NCBI GenBank assembly: GCA_017522515.1
Contig: JAFWZH010000051.1
Location: 1 to 6,905 of the forward strand
DNA length: 6,905 nt
Reading direction: 5' to 3'
Source of the DNA: Clostridia bacterium
GTDB lineage: Bacteria; Bacillota_A; Clostridia; UBA1212; UBA1255
This document shows positions 4,557 to 6,905 of the stretch, one piece after another. The translations under genes and the position numbers were made by a program. Position 1 is the first letter of the stretch; each line of letters begins with the position of its first letter. The notes below the pieces were generated by a model that was given only the letters and a program-made list of their open reading frames with translations, was not told the origin of the DNA and ran no database searches.

Positions 4557-6071
4557 ATGATAAGTAAAGCAGACCAGGCACTATTGAGCAAGAAGGGCAT
4601 TTCGGCAGAGCAGGTTGCCGAGCAGTTGAAAACATTCAAGACCGGTTTCCCTTTCCTTAAACTGGAGGGAGCGGCTACTATCGGCAAGGGTGTGCTTAAC
4701 CCTTCGCAGGAGGAGATTGAAGAGTATCTTAAGGGCTGGGACAGCTATTGTGCCGGCGGCAATGCTATTCTTAAGTTCGTTCCGGCTTCGGGTGCGGCAA
4801 GCCGTATGTTCAAGGACCTGTTCGCGTTCTTGAGTGCCGACTACGATGTGCCGACTACCGATTTCGAGAAGAAGTTCTTCGAGAATGTCGAGAAGTTTGC
4901 TTTCTACGGTGACCTCAACGAAATGTGCATCAAGAACAACAAGCTTTCTGTAAAGGAACTTGTAGATAAGGGCCAGTACAAGAGTGTTGTCTTCAACCTT
5001 CTCGATTTCACAGGTATGAACTACGGCTCGTTGCCTAAGGGATTGCTCAAGTTCCACACATACGACGGTGATGCACGTACATCGGCCGAAGAGCATTTCG
5101 TCGAGGGTGCGCTCTATGCTGCTACAAATGGGGTAGTGAAGCTGCATTTTACCGTGTCTCCTAACCACAAGGCTCTCTTCGAAGAGCTTGTTGCCGAGCG
5201 CAAGGCCTATTACGAGAATCTCTTCAATGTGAAGTACGATATTACATTCTCTGAGCAGAAACAGAGTACAGATACCATTGCGGCCGATGCCGACAATGCT
5301 CCTTTCCGCGAGAACGGTGCTCTTGTGTTCCGTCCAGGCGGTCATGGCGCGCTCATTGAGAACCTCAACGACATCGATGCCGATGTAATATTCATAAAGA
5401 ATATCGACAACGTAGTTCCCGACCGCCTGAAGCCCGATACCGTTACATACAAGAAACTGCTTGCCGGCATTCTCGTGAAGGCTCAGCAGAAGGTGTTCGA
5501 GTATCTGCAGCTTATCGACAGCGGCAAATACACACATGAGCAGGTGGAGGAGATGATACGCTTCCTGCAGCAGGATCTGCAGTGCCGCAATTCCGATATA
5601 AAGGATATGGAGGATTGCGACCTAGTTCTCTATCTGCGCAAGAAGTTCAACCGCCCGATGCGCGTGTGCGGTATGGTGAAGAATGTAGGCGAGCCCGGCG
5701 GCGGTCCGTTCCTTGCATACAACCAGGACGGTACAGTATCGCTGCAGATTCTTGAGAGCTCTCAGATAGATATGGCGAATGCCGATGCTAAGTCTATGTT
5801 CGAGAACGGCACACACTTCAACCCTGTTGACCTTGTATGTGCTGTAAAGAACTACAAAGGTGAGAAGTTCGACCTTCCCAAGTATGTTGACAAGAACACC
5901 GGTTTCATCTCCCATAAGTCTAAGAATGGCCGTGAGCTGAAGGCTATGGAGCTTCCCGGTTTGTGGAACGGTGCCATGAGTGACTGGAATACTCTCTTCG
6001 TTGAGGTTCCTCTTGTTACCTTCAACCCTGTAAAGACTGTGAACGACCTTTTGCGTGAGGTTCACCAGTAA
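4557..6071 (+). CDS. DUF4301 family protein, 504 residues, probable nucleotidyltransferase fold
   Basis: The start ATG 4557-4559 gives MISKADQALLSKKGIS, the usual family beginning; an in-frame TTG at 4518 would add 13 residues not typical of the family. The length and the whole sequence agree with complete DUF4301 proteins (PF14134), a Bacteroidota family without a proven function. Several motifs recall UDP-sugar pyrophosphorylases (UDPGP family, GT-A fold). FVPASGAASRMFK (74-86) resembles the nucleotide-binding G-x-G-T-R loop. NYGSLPKGLLKFH (155-167) resembles the PKG/S lysine motif. FRPGGHGALIENL (258-270) together with VIFIKNIDNVV (277-287) resembles the GGHGD...NIDNL pair of that family. 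GMVKNVGEPGGGPFL (372-386) is a further glycine-rich loop. From this I infer a nucleotide- or nucleotide-sugar-binding enzyme; the substrate is unknown. The protein is cytosolic, without signal peptide. It is a single gene with its own promoter upstream and a palindrome downstream. Its base composition is clearly less AT-rich than the genes to the left, as expected of core genome. Confidence 0.95.
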   Translation: MISKADQALLSKKGISAEQVAEQLKTFKTGFPFLKLEGAATIGKGVLNPSQEEIEEYLKGWDSYCAGGNAILKFVPASGAASRMFKDLFAFLSADYDVPTTDFEKKFFENVEKFAFYGDLNEMCIKNNKLSVKELVDKGQYKSVVFNLLDFTGMNYGSLPKGLLKFHTYDGDARTSAEEHFVEGALYAATNGVVKLHFTVSPNHKALFEELVAERKAYYENLFNVKYDITFSEQKQSTDTIAADADNAPFRENGALVFRPGGHGALIENLNDIDADVIFIKNIDNVVPDRLKPDTVTYKKLLAGILVKAQQKVFEYLQLIDSGKYTHEQVEEMIRFLQQDLQCRNSDIKDMEDCDLVLYLRKKFNRPMRVCGMVKNVGEPGGGPFLAYNQDGTVSLQILESSQIDMANADAKSMFENGTHFNPVDLVCAVKNYKGEKFDLPKYVDKNTGFISHKSKNGRELKAMELPGLWNGAMSDWNTLFVEVPLVTFNPVKTVNDLLREVHQ

Positions 6072-6086
6072 TATGATATCCTGGAT

Positions 6087-6122
6087 AATCGGGAGGTGCT
6101 GCAGCTGCAGCACCTCCCGATT
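6087..6122. terminator. 36-bp perfect palindrome behind the DUF4301 gene, probable terminator
   Basis: AATCGGGAGGTGCTGCAG (6087-6104) is followed directly by its exact reverse complement CTGCAGCACCTCCCGATT (6105-6122). In RNA the stem can be extended by a U-G and an A-U pair (6085-6124), and only the few central bases would form the loop. It begins 15 bases after the stop codon, the usual place of a terminator or 3'-end stabiliser. No run of T follows (GTATTGAATTG), so classical intrinsic termination is not certain. Confidence 0.55.
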
Positions 6123-6172
6123 GTATTGAATTGTACATATCAGTTCTATTGTTGTCCTATTTTGCGGTTGTA

Positions 6173-6205
6173 TTTGGGTTATTGGAAATAAAACATTTAC
6201 ATTTG
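6173..6205 (+). promoter_or_regulatory. Bacteroidota-type promoter of the AraC-type regulator gene
   Basis: TTTG (6173-6176) and TACATTTG (6198-6205, an exact TAnnTTTG) are separated by 21 bases, a full match to the Bacteroidota consensus. Transcription would begin about 6211-6214, leaving a leader of only 15 or so bases before the ATG at 6228. Confidence 0.6.
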
Positions 6206-6227
6206 TTCCAAAATCAAAATATAATAT

Positions 6228-6905
6228 ATGGATAAAGTTTTGAGCTTCGATACAGACCGCGTGATGCTTGTTGAGATAAAGGAACGCCCTCATAATATAG
6301 TGCCGACGAAGTGCAATTGCCATTTCATTATTCTATGCGAAGAGGGTGAATGCGATTTGGAACTGAACTATACCCAATACAAGCTGAGGAAAGACGGCAT
6401 GCTGACAATCTTTCCGTTCGATATCATTACAATAACCGGCTTTACTGAAACGTTCAACTGTTCGGTACTGATATTGCCGACAAGCACGTTTGCCCCGATA
6501 ATGCAGGAAATCAATTTCTCGCAGGCCGATTTCATCAGGCGTAATCCGGTGCAATACTATGACGAGAAGAGCCTGTCGCTAACCAGAAGAATGTTTGCCA
6601 TGCTTAAGGATGCCGGCAGTATCCTCGATTATGAACAGTTTGAGACAGTTGCTATCAAAATGGTTGCTTCCCTGTATATAATACAGAAGAACTACAACCG
6701 GAAGAATCATGCTGGCGGCAACGAAAAGAGTGTATATATATCACGTAAAAGAGAACTCTTCCGTAATTTTATAAAAGAGCTGATAACGTCCCATTCCGTT
6801 TCGCGTGAGGTGCTTTTCTATGCCAATGAAATGGGTATCAGCAGCGGTTATCTCAACGAGATATGCAATGAGGTGTCGAACCACTCGGCTAAGGAGATAA
6901 TCGAT
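6228..6905 (+). CDS. AraC-family transcriptional regulator, C-terminus cut by the window edge
   Basis: ATG 6228-6230 opens a frame without stops through the last base (226 codons). Residues about 1-110 look like the small beta-barrel sensor domain of AraC regulators (CHFIILCEEGECDLELNY, then KLRKDGMLTIFPFDIITI, where a D-G-M-L-hydrophobic turn is typical). A helical linker follows (about 113-165). The DNA-binding part begins near 172 (SRKRELFRNFIKELI). The first helix-turn-helix is visible at about 194-217 as REVLFYANEMGISSGYLNEI, with the fYA-x-x-x-x-x-S-x-x-YL-x pattern common in Bacteroidota members. The second helix-turn-helix lies beyond the edge. It should bind DNA as a dimer and respond to a small ligand; which one cannot be told. 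It has its own promoter and a palindrome separates it from the DUF4301 gene, so the two are probably separate units. Its target is unknown; regulators of this type often control nearby genes. Confidence 0.85.
   Translation, partial: MDKVLSFDTDRVMLVEIKERPHNIVPTKCNCHFIILCEEGECDLELNYTQYKLRKDGMLTIFPFDIITITGFTETFNCSVLILPTSTFAPIMQEINFSQADFIRRNPVQYYDEKSLSLTRRMFAMLKDAGSILDYEQFETVAIKMVASLYIIQKNYNRKNHAGGNEKSVYISRKRELFRNFIKELITSHSVSREVLFYANEMGISSGYLNEICNEVSNHSAKEIID

Noticed and set aside
4581..5537. Long minus-strand frame of 318 codons inside the DUF4301 gene
   Set aside because: It is antisense to a clearly recognised protein and its translation (rich in Leu, Val, Cys and His) matches nothing. It arises from the codon pattern of the gene on the other strand.
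5622..6323. Minus-strand frame of 233 codons across the DUF4301 end, palindrome and AraC start
   Set aside because: It crosses two real plus-strand genes, a palindrome and a promoter, and has no recognisable domain.
1..6905. CRISPR array, tRNA, rRNA, or complete insertion sequence
   Set aside because: I saw no spaced direct repeats, cloverleaf, rRNA stretch, transposase motif or terminal inverted repeats in the window.

Overview
The window looks like a chromosome segment of a gut-type Bacteroidales bacterium (Bacteroides, Phocaeicola, Prevotella or a relative). Three things support this: a well-conserved DUF4301 protein, a family I know from Bacteroidota; a truncated sigma factor of a type common in Bacteroides; and promoters matching the Bacteroidota pattern TTTG-N19-21-TAnnTTTG. 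I cannot name the species.

The window has two parts. Positions 1 to about 4400 are AT-rich, and every gene I can support there is on the minus strand. Positions from about 4440 to the end are richer in G+C and carry two plus-strand genes, a DUF4301 protein and an AraC-type regulator cut by the window edge. The left part looks like accessory or decaying DNA, the right part like core genome.

Left part, in direction of transcription (right to left): a 62-codon basic ORF of doubtful status (4411-4223); the first part of an ECF-like sigma factor, broken after about 60 residues (4131-3913); two tiny ORFs (3905-3762 and 3741-3631); then a two-gene unit separated by one base. The first gene of that unit (3585-2530) encodes a TIR/SLOG/DUF4062-like Rossmannoid domain followed by two membrane segments. 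The second (2528-1098) encodes a membrane-anchored protein with TPR-like repeats. Below it (about 897-664) lies the remnant of a RyR-domain gene interrupted by an in-frame TAG where the family has a conserved tryptophan. After a gene-free stretch come an unrecognised 101-residue protein (408-103) and the start of a possible membrane protein that leaves the window (77-1).

The most interesting signal is the 3585-664 block. A Rossmannoid nucleotide-type domain fused to membrane segments, a TPR membrane partner and a RyR remnant is a combination that fits the nucleotide-centred conflict and signalling systems of bacteria. That role is inferred from domain architecture and neighbourhood and is unproven. 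On the right, DUF4301 carries motifs resembling UDP-sugar pyrophosphorylase-type nucleotidyltransferases. Its leader contains a recognisable promoter and a small interspersed-repeat-like hairpin, and its 3' end is followed by a 36-bp perfect palindrome.
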